From JBHGAV01 sp041946685 (GTDB lineage: Bacteria; Acidobacteriota; Terriglobia; Bryobacterales; Bryobacteraceae): a DNA stretch of 64,000 nucleotides. The notes under the pieces were generated by a model. It was not told the origin of the DNA and did not search any database. It saw only the letters and a list, made by a program, of their open reading frames with translations. Position numbers and translations under genes: made by a program. This document shows, piece by piece, positions 42,587 to 50,036 of this stretch; the first letter of the stretch is position 1; every line of letters begins with the position of its first letter. The stretch is from positions 1 to 64,000 of the forward strand of contig JBHGAV010000042.1 of assembly GCA_041946685.1 (NCBI GenBank). Reading direction: 5' to 3'.

Positions 42587-43842
42587 TCAAGGGGGACTTC
42601 CCCGGCAGGTTGGGGGAGCAGTCCTCTCCAATCCGCCCATGCCCAGGCCACGGCTGTCGCCACCGCGAGCAGGCCCGCCACGACGCCGATCGCCTGCGGG
42701 CTGAAGAACTCGGATGCCACCCCGGCGAGCGCCATGGACACCATCATTGTGGACCAGCGCAACGACTCGAGGGTCGCGAATACGCGGCCGCGAAACCGGT
42801 CCGGAGTGTGGCGCAGCAGTTCCAGGTTGTTCAGAACCGTCGTCACGGCCATGCCCACCCTGGACAGCAGGATGAAGAGCAGCGCCAGCGGGTAGGACTC
42901 GACCAGGCTGAAGACGACATAGGTCGCGCCGTGAAACACGTAGGAGACGGCGACCGCGCGCTTGTACCTCGGGAAATCGACCTTCCTTCCGGCCAGGTGT
43001 CCGATGGCTCCCCCGGCAAGCAGACCTATGCCGGCGAAGCCCCAGATGGTGCCGATTCCCTCCGCGCCTCGACGGAAGACCTGCTCCCCGAACAGGGCGA
43101 AAAGAATCTGCGCGGCTCCCCCACCCAGCGCCCAGCCGACCGAGATCAGCCCGATCCCCATGAGCAATGGGACGCTGCGCATGTAGGTCAGGCCCTCGCG
43201 GTAGTCGCGCCAGGGATGCGTCTCCGATTGCGCCTGCGCTCCCTGCTGCGCCTGGAAGCCGGAGCCGCCGGCCTGAAGCCGCGAGATGGCGGCGGCCGAG
43301 AACAGGAAGGACAAGGCGTTGAGGATGAACGCCCACTGGTAGCCCAGGCGCGCCGTGCTGAATCCTCCGAGGATCGTCCCCGCGGTCAGCGTGGCCCACT
43401 GCGTCGTCTGCGTCAAAGAATTAGCCGCGTGAAGCTCCGCCTTGCTCGCGACGGTGGGCAGAATCGCGGCCCGGCCGCTGGTGAAAAAAGGCGAAGCAAA
43501 CATCAGCAGAGCACTCAGTACATAGAGCAGCCAGGGTTCACGGTAACGAAGCGTGAGCAGAAACCCGAGGGCCACCAGGGCGCGAACTAAGTCGCTGGCG
43601 ACCATGATGCGCTTGCGGTCGAACCGGTCGAGCACCACGCCTGCCACCGGTCCGGCCAGCGCGGCGGGAATCGCGCGCGACAGCATAACCGCGCTCACCA
43701 CCAGCCCGGAGCCCGTCGTCTCCATGGCGAGGCTGAAGACCGCCACGTTGTTGAAGTAGTCGCCGACCTCGCTCACCACCTGGCCCAGCCACATCCGCCG
43801 GTAGTTGCGGTTGCGACGGAGCAGGTCCACAGAATCTGCCAT
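42559..43842 (-). CDS. MFS efflux transporter (EntS/MFS_3-like)
   Basis: A 427-residue major facilitator exporter with twelve predicted membrane segments. The motif A-like loop is VVLDRFDRKRIMVASDLVRA, nearly the same as in the MFS protein at 16126-17433, so both belong to one subfamily. The start MADSVDLLRRNRNYRRMW was chosen because the further upstream frame runs antisense to nothing conserved. It starts 4 nt after the stop of the alginate-export-type barrel gene and is clearly co-transcribed with it. The pair diverges from the FkbH-carrier gene cluster, so it may export that cluster's product. Confidence 0.85.
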   Translation of the reverse strand: MADSVDLLRRNRNYRRMWLGQVVSEVGDYFNNVAVFSLAMETTGSGLVVSAVMLSRAIPAALAGPVAGVVLDRFDRKRIMVASDLVRALVALGFLLTLRYREPWLLYVLSALLMFASPFFTSGRAAILPTVASKAELHAANSLTQTTQWATLTAGTILGGFSTARLGYQWAFILNALSFLFSAAAISRLQAGGSGFQAQQGAQAQSETHPWRDYREGLTYMRSVPLLMGIGLISVGWALGGGAAQILFALFGEQVFRRGAEGIGTIWGFAGIGLLAGGAIGHLAGRKVDFPRYKRAVAVSYVFHGATYVVFSLVESYPLALLFILLSRVGMAVTTVLNNLELLRHTPDRFRGRVFATLESLRWSTMMVSMALAGVASEFFSPQAIGVVAGLLAVATAVAWAWADWRGLLPQPAGEVPLDQRATPGCD

Positions 43843-43846
43843 ACGT

Positions 43847-45211
43847 CTACATAGTGTACGTGTGAAAGACGTAGAGGTAGGTCGGCTCCACCCCCGGCGT
43901 GGCCTTGCGTATGAATTCTCCCTTGAACAGGCGGCCGTAGCCCGCGCCAAAGGTGAAGCGCCGGTACCTGTAAGTCGCGAACACGTCCGTCTCCTGTCCG
44001 ATGTGCCGGCCGGCCGACCCGTCGGCCGATCGGGCGAGGGCCCTTCCCGCGCTGCTGTAGAGCGCATCGCGCGCGCTCGCCAGCCACCAGGAGTTGTACA
44101 TGAAATTGACCGAGAAAGCCGCGCTCACCCCGAACGTCACCACCGATTGGGCCGAATGGATGTTCCTCCAGCCGAAAAGGTCCATGTGGCCGAACTTGTC
44201 GTGGGCGGACGGGAAGAGCGCGTCGAAGGTGCCCGCCCGGGTTGCATCCTCCGGGTCTCGAGTCCCGGAGGCGTACTTGTATTCGCCCGTCAGATCGAGC
44301 GGCTTGCCGGAGACCATCCACCGCCGGCTCAGCGCGCTGAACCAGGCGGCTCCGCGCTGGCTTGCCGACTCCACCTTGCCCCGCTGAAGCACTCCCTCCA
44401 GGCTGTACTCCAAGCCGTGAGGCAGCGGGCCGGCGAGCCGTCCTCCCAGGGTGGTTATCCCCAGCCGGTCCGTGCCCGCCGCCCGGTTTCCGCCGGTGAA
44501 GCCTGCCGGGGCATTCTGATCGTGACGCAGGACGTACGCCTCGGCCAGGTGCGTGCCGAACAGGTTTGGGAACACGTTGTAGGTCCCCCACAGGCGCTCG
44601 CCGGGAACCGGGCGGTTGAACTCCCCCACTCTGGCTTTCACCGGGGAAAACCAGAGGGCCTCCAGCGTGGCGCGGTTGGAGCGCCAGGACGTGCGCACAC
44701 CGTCGAAGCCCCGGATCACATTGCCCCACTGCGACGAGGCGATGAGCCGAGTTTCCCCATAGGCCAAGAGCATGCGCCCTGCGGTCATCCCGAACCCTTG
44801 CTTGCGGTTGGAAAACAGCTCCAGATAGCCCTCAAGCAGATCAGCCTGGTCGCGGGCCGAGGAAGGCGCATTGGCCCCGTATCCGGGCGCTCGCGAGTCC
44901 TGAACCGCACCCGACAGCTTCAGCCACCTAGCGGGCGTCACACTCACCGACAACCGGTTTCGGTATAGCGTGGCACTCAGGTCGAGCTCGTTCCCGAAAG
45001 CCTGGCCGGTCCTTCGTTCGTAGCGGCCTCGGGACTCCGCCGAAATCAACAGCCTGCCGTCTGTCCGGCCCGATACCCAGCCCGACACCCTCGCCGGTGC
45101 GTCCCAAGCCGGACCGGCGGCCTTGGCCACGCAAAGCGCAGAGAGCAGAATTGCAGCCGCGCAGCCCGAAAGAAGTCGCTCTAGTTGTAACACGGTACCA
45201 GTCGCTAGCAT
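43847..45211 (-). CDS. Alginate-export-type outer membrane beta-barrel
   Basis: A 454-residue protein with a signal peptide (about residues 1-32, ending in AKAAGPA). The rest alternates short amphipathic beta strands with turns, as expected for an 18-strand AlgE-like barrel, for example LDLSATLYRNRLSVSVTPAR, LEGYLELFSNRKQ and a C-terminal TYLYVFHTYTM. The alginate_exp assignment is from overall pattern and length, not from a single motif. The ATG at 45211 is the first that puts the signal peptide at the start. It is divergent from the FkbH-carrier gene (69 nt between starts), and the MFS exporter follows 4 nt after its stop. Confidence 0.7.
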   Translation of the reverse strand: MLATGTVLQLERLLSGCAAAILLSALCVAKAAGPAWDAPARVSGWVSGRTDGRLLISAESRGRYERRTGQAFGNELDLSATLYRNRLSVSVTPARWLKLSGAVQDSRAPGYGANAPSSARDQADLLEGYLELFSNRKQGFGMTAGRMLLAYGETRLIASSQWGNVIRGFDGVRTSWRSNRATLEALWFSPVKARVGEFNRPVPGERLWGTYNVFPNLFGTHLAEAYVLRHDQNAPAGFTGGNRAAGTDRLGITTLGGRLAGPLPHGLEYSLEGVLQRGKVESASQRGAAWFSALSRRWMVSGKPLDLTGEYKYASGTRDPEDATRAGTFDALFPSAHDKFGHMDLFGWRNIHSAQSVVTFGVSAAFSVNFMYNSWWLASARDALYSSAGRALARSADGSAGRHIGQETDVFATYRYRRFTFGAGYGRLFKGEFIRKATPGVEPTYLYVFHTYTM

Positions 45212-45280
45212 AATGAAAACGGGAGCTGGAGGTGAAACTCCGGCCCCGCCAACGTCGCTCCCGCAGACTCGCACAGCAAG

Positions 45281-47470
45281 ATGAACCCAGTCACAGCCGC
45301 CCAGACGCCCGACCGCCAGCCTGGCGGCGCGATCGCCATCAGCGCGACCTTCACGGCGGAGCCCTTGCGGGAGGCATTAACGTTCTGGATGGGCAGGCTC
45401 GGGCTCGATCTCCCCGTGCGGTTCGCTCCATACAACCAGGTCTTCCAGCAGTTGCTCGACCATTCGAGCCTGCTGGCGCAGAATCGGGGCGGGGTCAACG
45501 TGGTCTTGTTGCGCGTCGAGGACTGGATGCGTTTTCGCGAGACTTCCTCCGATTCGCTGGAGAGCCTGGAGGGGGATGCGCGGCACCTGGTCTCCTGCCT
45601 CCGCTCCGCTGCGGAGTGGCTGGCATCGCCGACGTTTGTCTCGGTCTCGCCCTGTTCTCCCGCGTTCCTTGCCCTGCCCGGCGCTCAGGACGTCGTCGGC
45701 CGGATTACGTCCCTCATCGAATCCGGCCTCAGGGGGTTGGGATCGATGTATTGGCTTCCAACTTCGGAGTTGGACGCCCTGTACCCCGTCGACCGGAAGC
45801 ATGACCCGCACGGAGACGAGCTCGGCCACGTCCCCTACACGTCCGAGTACTTTACCGCCCTGGCCACACTGCTGGCCCGCAAGGCGCACGCCCTGCGGAT
45901 GATCCCGTACAAGGTTGTCGCCCTGGACTGCGACGACACGCTGTGGAGCGGCATCTGCGGCGAAGACGGGCCGGAGGGAGTGGTCATCGACCCGCCGCGC
46001 CGCGCGCTCCAGGAGTTCATGGTCGCCCAGCACGATGCCGGGATGCTGCTCTGCATCTCGAGCAAGAACAACATGGAGGATGTGCTGGAGACGTTCCGCG
46101 TCCATCCCGAGATGCCCCTCAGACTGGATCACTTCGTGGCGCGGAGGATCAATTGGACCGCCAAGTCGGCCAGCCTCGCCTCACTGGCCGACGAGCTCCA
46201 ACTTGGACTCGACAGCTTCATCTTCATCGATGACAATCCCCAGGAATGCGGCGAAGTGCAGGCAAGGCGGCCTGAAGTGCTCACGCTTCCGCTGCCGCCC
46301 GACCCGGAGGAGATCCCCGAATTCCTGCGGCACGTGTGGGCCTTCGACCGGCTTCAAGTGACCGACGAGGACCGGCAACGCTCTGCCCTTTACAGTCAGC
46401 GAATCGAGCGCGCCCGGCTGGAGAAACAGGCGAAGACGCTGGAGGAGTTCATCTCATCGCTCCAGTTGCAGGTGCGTATCGAGGCGGTCAAGCCCGAGCA
46501 GCTTCCACGTGTGGCACAGCTCACCCAGCGCACCAACCAGATGAACTTCACCACATTGCGTCGGACGGAAGCCGAGATCGCCGCCCTGCTGCACTCGGGC
46601 TCGGCCGAGTGTCTCACTGTCGAGGTTTCCGATCGCTTCGGCAGTTACGGACTGACCGGCGTCGCCATCTTCAGAACCGGTGCGGACACCTTGTCGGTGG
46701 ACACGTTCCTGCTGAGCTGCCGGGTACTCGGCCGCGGCGTGGAACACCTTCTGCTGAAGAAGCTGGGTGAGATCGCGATGGAACGGGGACTGCAACGCCT
46801 GGAGGTGCCCTTCGTGCCGGCGCCCCGGAATCACCCCGCGCTGATGTTTCTGGAAAGTGTGGGAGCCCGGTACAAAGTGCGATCCGGGAGTGGCTTCCTG
46901 TTCCGTTTTCCAGCCAGGGCCGCCGCGGCGGTGACCTATGCGCCGGGCGGCGCGGTCCCGAGGGCTCCCGAGGAGAGTGCCGCGCCGGAGGCGCCGGCTC
47001 GCGAACCGGTGGACTTCGTGTACATCGCCAATCGGCTCCGCACCGTTCAGCAGATCGAGGAGCACCTGCGCCTTGCGCGCCGCAACGGGCTGACCCCCGC
47101 CAGTTCGAGTGCGGCAGTCGGGACGAGGCTGGAAAAGGAACTCGCCGCGCTTTGGGCGGAGCTTCTCGGCCTGCCTTCGGTTGGAATGCACGACAACTTC
47201 TTCGATCTCGGCGGGCACAGCCTACTGGCGGTGCAGTTGCTGAGCCGCGTGCGGGATCTGTACCAGGTCGATCTATCGCTGGACGTCGTCTACAGCAGTG
47301 TGTTCACGGTCGCCGAGCTGGCCAAGGCCATCGAGATGCGCCAGATCGAGCAGGCGGGAGCGGAAGAGTATTCGAGTCTGCTGGCCGAAATCGAGGGACT
47401 GACGGACGAGGAAGTGAGAGCTCTGCTGGCCGAGGATCAGCAGGTGCCCGGCTGCGGAGGCGGAGGATAG
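45281..47470 (+). CDS. FkbH-like HAD-IIIC enzyme fused to a phosphopantetheinyl carrier domain
   Basis: A 729-residue fusion. Residues about 1-195 match the N-terminal region of FkbH-like proteins. The HAD domain has the catalytic D216-x-D218-D-T motif (VALDCDDTLWSGI) and a later FIFIDDNPQE acidic motif. A GNAT-like segment (SDRFGSYGLTGVAIF) follows. Residues about 600-690 form a carrier domain with S647 in FDLGGHSLLAVQL for 4'-phosphopantetheine. The C-terminus EGLTDEEVRALLAEDQQ resembles NRPS inter-protein tails. Family knowledge: FkbH proteins load 1,3-bisphosphoglycerate onto a carrier to give glyceryl-S-carrier. Here enzyme and carrier are one chain, and no ketosynthase is near. A glycosyltransferase gene follows after 3 nt. 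Confidence 0.9.
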   Translation: MNPVTAAQTPDRQPGGAIAISATFTAEPLREALTFWMGRLGLDLPVRFAPYNQVFQQLLDHSSLLAQNRGGVNVVLLRVEDWMRFRETSSDSLESLEGDARHLVSCLRSAAEWLASPTFVSVSPCSPAFLALPGAQDVVGRITSLIESGLRGLGSMYWLPTSELDALYPVDRKHDPHGDELGHVPYTSEYFTALATLLARKAHALRMIPYKVVALDCDDTLWSGICGEDGPEGVVIDPPRRALQEFMVAQHDAGMLLCISSKNNMEDVLETFRVHPEMPLRLDHFVARRINWTAKSASLASLADELQLGLDSFIFIDDNPQECGEVQARRPEVLTLPLPPDPEEIPEFLRHVWAFDRLQVTDEDRQRSALYSQRIERARLEKQAKTLEEFISSLQLQVRIEAVKPEQLPRVAQLTQRTNQMNFTTLRRTEAEIAALLHSGSAECLTVEVSDRFGSYGLTGVAIFRTGADTLSVDTFLLSCRVLGRGVEHLLLKKLGEIAMERGLQRLEVPFVPAPRNHPALMFLESVGARYKVRSGSGFLFRFPARAAAAVTYAPGGAVPRAPEESAAPEAPAREPVDFVYIANRLRTVQQIEEHLRLARRNGLTPASSSAAVGTRLEKELAALWAELLGLPSVGMHDNFFDLGGHSLLAVQLLSRVRDLYQVDLSLDVVYSSVFTVAELAKAIEMRQIEQAGAEEYSSLLAEIEGLTDEEVRALLAEDQQVPGCGGGG

Positions 47471-47473
47471 CGT

Positions 47474-48775
47474 ATGCGCGTGCTGCTTGCCGCGAACGCG
47501 TCGTATGTACCGCCGCGCGGAGGCGCCACGCGCAGCAACCTGGCGTGGCTCGACCTGCTCTCCGCAGCGGGACACGAGTGCCGGATCGTGGCCGCCGACC
47601 TGACGCAGGACCGCCCCGGCAAACTCGCGCAGATCCGCGAAGAGGAGATCGGCGTCGCCGCCGAGCGGCATCCGCTGGCGGGAGTGGAGGCGGTCCGCAG
47701 GGGAGCCATCCTGGTTTTCTCGGCGGCGGAGCCGCACTTGCGGAGCCGGCTGGTGCGCGAGCAGGTGGCTTCCTTCCAGCCCGACTGGGTGCTGGTGTCC
47801 TCCGAGGACCTCGGGCAGGTGCTGCTGCGCGAGGCGGTGGATGCCGCGCCGGGCCGGGTGATCTACCTGGCCCACACGCCGCAGCTCTTCCCGTTCGGCC
47901 CCGCGAGCTGGAACCCCAGTCCTCAAGGCGCGGAACTGGTTCAGTCCTGCGCGGGTGTCATCGCCATCGGCCACCACACGGCCCGGTACATCGAGCAGCA
48001 TGCCGGCCGGCGGCCCGCCGTGATCCATCCGCCGGTCTACGGTGAAGGCCCTTTCGAGAGCTTCGGGAGTCCCGCCAATCCTCTGGTGACCATGATCAAT
48101 CCGTGCGCCATCAAGGGAATCACGATCTTCCTCGCGCTGGCGCGGCGTTTCCCCGAGGTTTCCTTCGCGGGTCTGGCCGGGTGGGGCACGACGGCAGCCG
48201 ACCGCCGCGCCATGGAATCCTGCCCCAACGTGAGGCTGCTCGCGAACGTCAAGGACATCGCGCAGGTCCTCAAAGACACGCGCGTTTTGCTGATGCCCTC
48301 GCTCTGGTACGAAGGCTTCGGTCTGAGCGTAATGGAAGCGATGTTGCGAGGGATTCCCGTGATCTCCAGCGATTCGGGAGGCCTCTCGGAAGCCAAGATG
48401 GGCACGCGGTTCATCCTGCCCGTACGGCCCATCGAGCGCTGGGAGCCCTGCTTTGACGAATGCAGCCTGCCCAAGCCCGTCATTCAAGAGCAGGACATAG
48501 AGCCGTGGGCCGAAGCCCTGAACGCCCTCGTTTCCGAGACCGATCTCTACGAAGAGGAATCGCGCGTCTCCCACGAGAAGGCAACCAGCTTTGTGAGCGG
48601 CATACGTCCCGGCCTGCTGGAGGAGTACCTTGGATCGCTGCGGCCGCCCGGCGCGTCGGAAAGGCTCGGCCGGATGCCGGGCCAATCGCGCGAGGCCCTC
48701 GCTGCGCTCTCGCCGGAGAAGCGCGCCCTGCTGCTGGAGCGGCTGCGGAAGAGGCCTCGGCGGCCCGCGTCCTGA
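47474..48775 (+). CDS. GT-B glycosyltransferase with NRPS-linker-like C-terminus
   Basis: A 433-residue retaining-type GT4-like glycosyltransferase. It has an N-terminal acceptor domain with RGGATRSNLAWLDLLSAAGH, then a nucleotide-sugar domain with NPCAIKGITIFLALARRFPE, LLMPSLWYEGFGLSVMEA and GIPVISSDSGGLSEA. After the fold, residues from about 406 (REALAALSPEKRALLLERL) resemble the short helix that opens many NRPS modules. No membrane segment is seen, so it is cytosolic. It starts 3 nt after the FkbH-carrier gene and so should be made with it. A homologous GT half is found in the GT-thioesterase fusion downstream. Donor and acceptor are unknown. Confidence 0.85.
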   Translation: MRVLLAANASYVPPRGGATRSNLAWLDLLSAAGHECRIVAADLTQDRPGKLAQIREEEIGVAAERHPLAGVEAVRRGAILVFSAAEPHLRSRLVREQVASFQPDWVLVSSEDLGQVLLREAVDAAPGRVIYLAHTPQLFPFGPASWNPSPQGAELVQSCAGVIAIGHHTARYIEQHAGRRPAVIHPPVYGEGPFESFGSPANPLVTMINPCAIKGITIFLALARRFPEVSFAGLAGWGTTAADRRAMESCPNVRLLANVKDIAQVLKDTRVLLMPSLWYEGFGLSVMEAMLRGIPVISSDSGGLSEAKMGTRFILPVRPIERWEPCFDECSLPKPVIQEQDIEPWAEALNALVSETDLYEEESRVSHEKATSFVSGIRPGLLEEYLGSLRPPGASERLGRMPGQSREALAALSPEKRALLLERLRKRPRRPAS

Positions 48776-48787
48776 GCATCCAGGGTG

Positions 48788-48793
48788 TATACT
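48788..48793 (+). promoter_or_regulatory. Candidate -10 element (TATACT) before the aldo/keto reductase gene
   Basis: TATACT lies 42 nt before the ATG at 48836, within the 60-nt gap after the first glycosyltransferase gene. No standard -35 box is found. If active, the reductase and GT-thioesterase genes could be expressed apart from the FkbH gene. Confidence 0.38.
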
Positions 48794-48835
48794 GACACCT
48801 AATACCTGCTGCTTGATGATTGTGGGGAGATTGGA

Positions 48836-50026
48836 ATGAAACCTTCGGCATCACGACGCGCCTTCTTGACTACAGGGCTGGCAATGCCCGCAGCGGGATT
48901 GGCTGCGCCTGCCGCGACGGAGCAGGTCAAGCTGACCTACAGGACGTTGGGCAAGACCGGCCTCAAAGTCACATCGCTGTCTTTCGGTTGCATGACGACG
49001 TCCGATCCTTCCGTGATCGAGCGGGCCGCGGACCTCGGCATGATCCATTTCGACACGGCGCGGGGCTACCAGAACGGCAACAACGAGCGCATGGTGGGCG
49101 CGGCTCTGAAGGGGAAACGCAAACAGGTCGTCATCTCCAGCAAGAGCCACGGGAAGACTTCAAAGGAAGCGCTCGCAGATCTCGACACCAGTCTCAAGGA
49201 GTTGGGGACGGATTACCTCGACATCTGGTACCTCCACAACAAGAGCACGCCGGAGGAGGTGACCGACGACCTGCTCGAAGCGCAGCGCGTCGCCAAGAAG
49301 GCGGGCAAGATACGGTTCGCCGGCGTCAGCACTCATTTCAACATGGACCAGGTGATGGCTCACCTGGTCAAGCTGGGGCAGACGGACGTGATCCTGACCA
49401 CCTACAACTTCGCCATGTCGAACGTCGCGATGGCCGGCCAGGCGGTCAGAAAGACGGACATGACTGCGGCCATCCAGGCGACCGCGAAGGCCGGAATCGG
49501 GGTCGTTGCGATGAAGGTGATGGCGGGCGGCGTGGCGCGCGTCGGCCGGGGCGACCGTCTTTACGGCGCGGATCCGGAAGCGTTGAAGAAGTTGCTCAGC
49601 GTCAAGGGGGCGCCGGTTTCCGCGATCCGGTGGGCGCTTCGGAACCAGTCCCTCAGTACGGCCATCGTGTGCATGGCCGACCACGACCAGCTTGAAGAGA
49701 ACCTGCGGGCCATGGCCGAGCCGTATGGGAGTCAGGACGAGCAGACCCTGCGCACGCTCATGGCTTACGTCGGCCCCAACTACTGCCGCATGTGCGGCGC
49801 CTGCAACGGCGTCTGCGACAAAGGAGTCCCGGTTCCCGACATGCTGCGGTTCCTCTCCTACGCCGAAGGCTACGGGCAGTTCGCCCTGGCCCGGGAGAGG
49901 TTCCTGGAACTGCCGGAGGAGGTCCGCGCGATCCGCTGCGGCGACTGCGAGTCGTGTTCGGTCGATTGTCCGAACGGGGTCCGGGTGCGAGAGCGCGTGA
50001 CGCGCGCGCAGGAACTGCTGGCATAG
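48836..50026 (+). CDS. Tat-exported aldo/keto reductase with C-terminal Fe-S domain
   Basis: A 396-residue oxidoreductase. The N-terminus has a twin-arginine signal (SRRAFLTTGLAMPAAGLA). The aldo/keto reductase barrel has LGKTGLKVTSLSFGCM, catalytic-type FDTARGYQNGNNE, LDIWYLHNKS and IRFAGVSTHFNMD. The C-terminal extension holds two Cys clusters, CRMCGACNGVC and CGDCESCSVDC, of the ferredoxin type, predicted to bind two 4Fe-4S clusters. This layout is common among exported reductases in Acidobacteriota and Planctomycetota. It lies between the two glycosyltransferase genes, 10 nt before the second, but it has its own putative promoter. Its link to the glycosylation cluster is uncertain. Confidence 0.9.
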   Translation: MKPSASRRAFLTTGLAMPAAGLAAPAATEQVKLTYRTLGKTGLKVTSLSFGCMTTSDPSVIERAADLGMIHFDTARGYQNGNNERMVGAALKGKRKQVVISSKSHGKTSKEALADLDTSLKELGTDYLDIWYLHNKSTPEEVTDDLLEAQRVAKKAGKIRFAGVSTHFNMDQVMAHLVKLGQTDVILTTYNFAMSNVAMAGQAVRKTDMTAAIQATAKAGIGVVAMKVMAGGVARVGRGDRLYGADPEALKKLLSVKGAPVSAIRWALRNQSLSTAIVCMADHDQLEENLRAMAEPYGSQDEQTLRTLMAYVGPNYCRMCGACNGVCDKGVPVPDMLRFLSYAEGYGQFALARERFLELPEEVRAIRCGDCESCSVDCPNGVRVRERVTRAQELLA

Positions 50027-50036
50027 CAGCCGCTGG

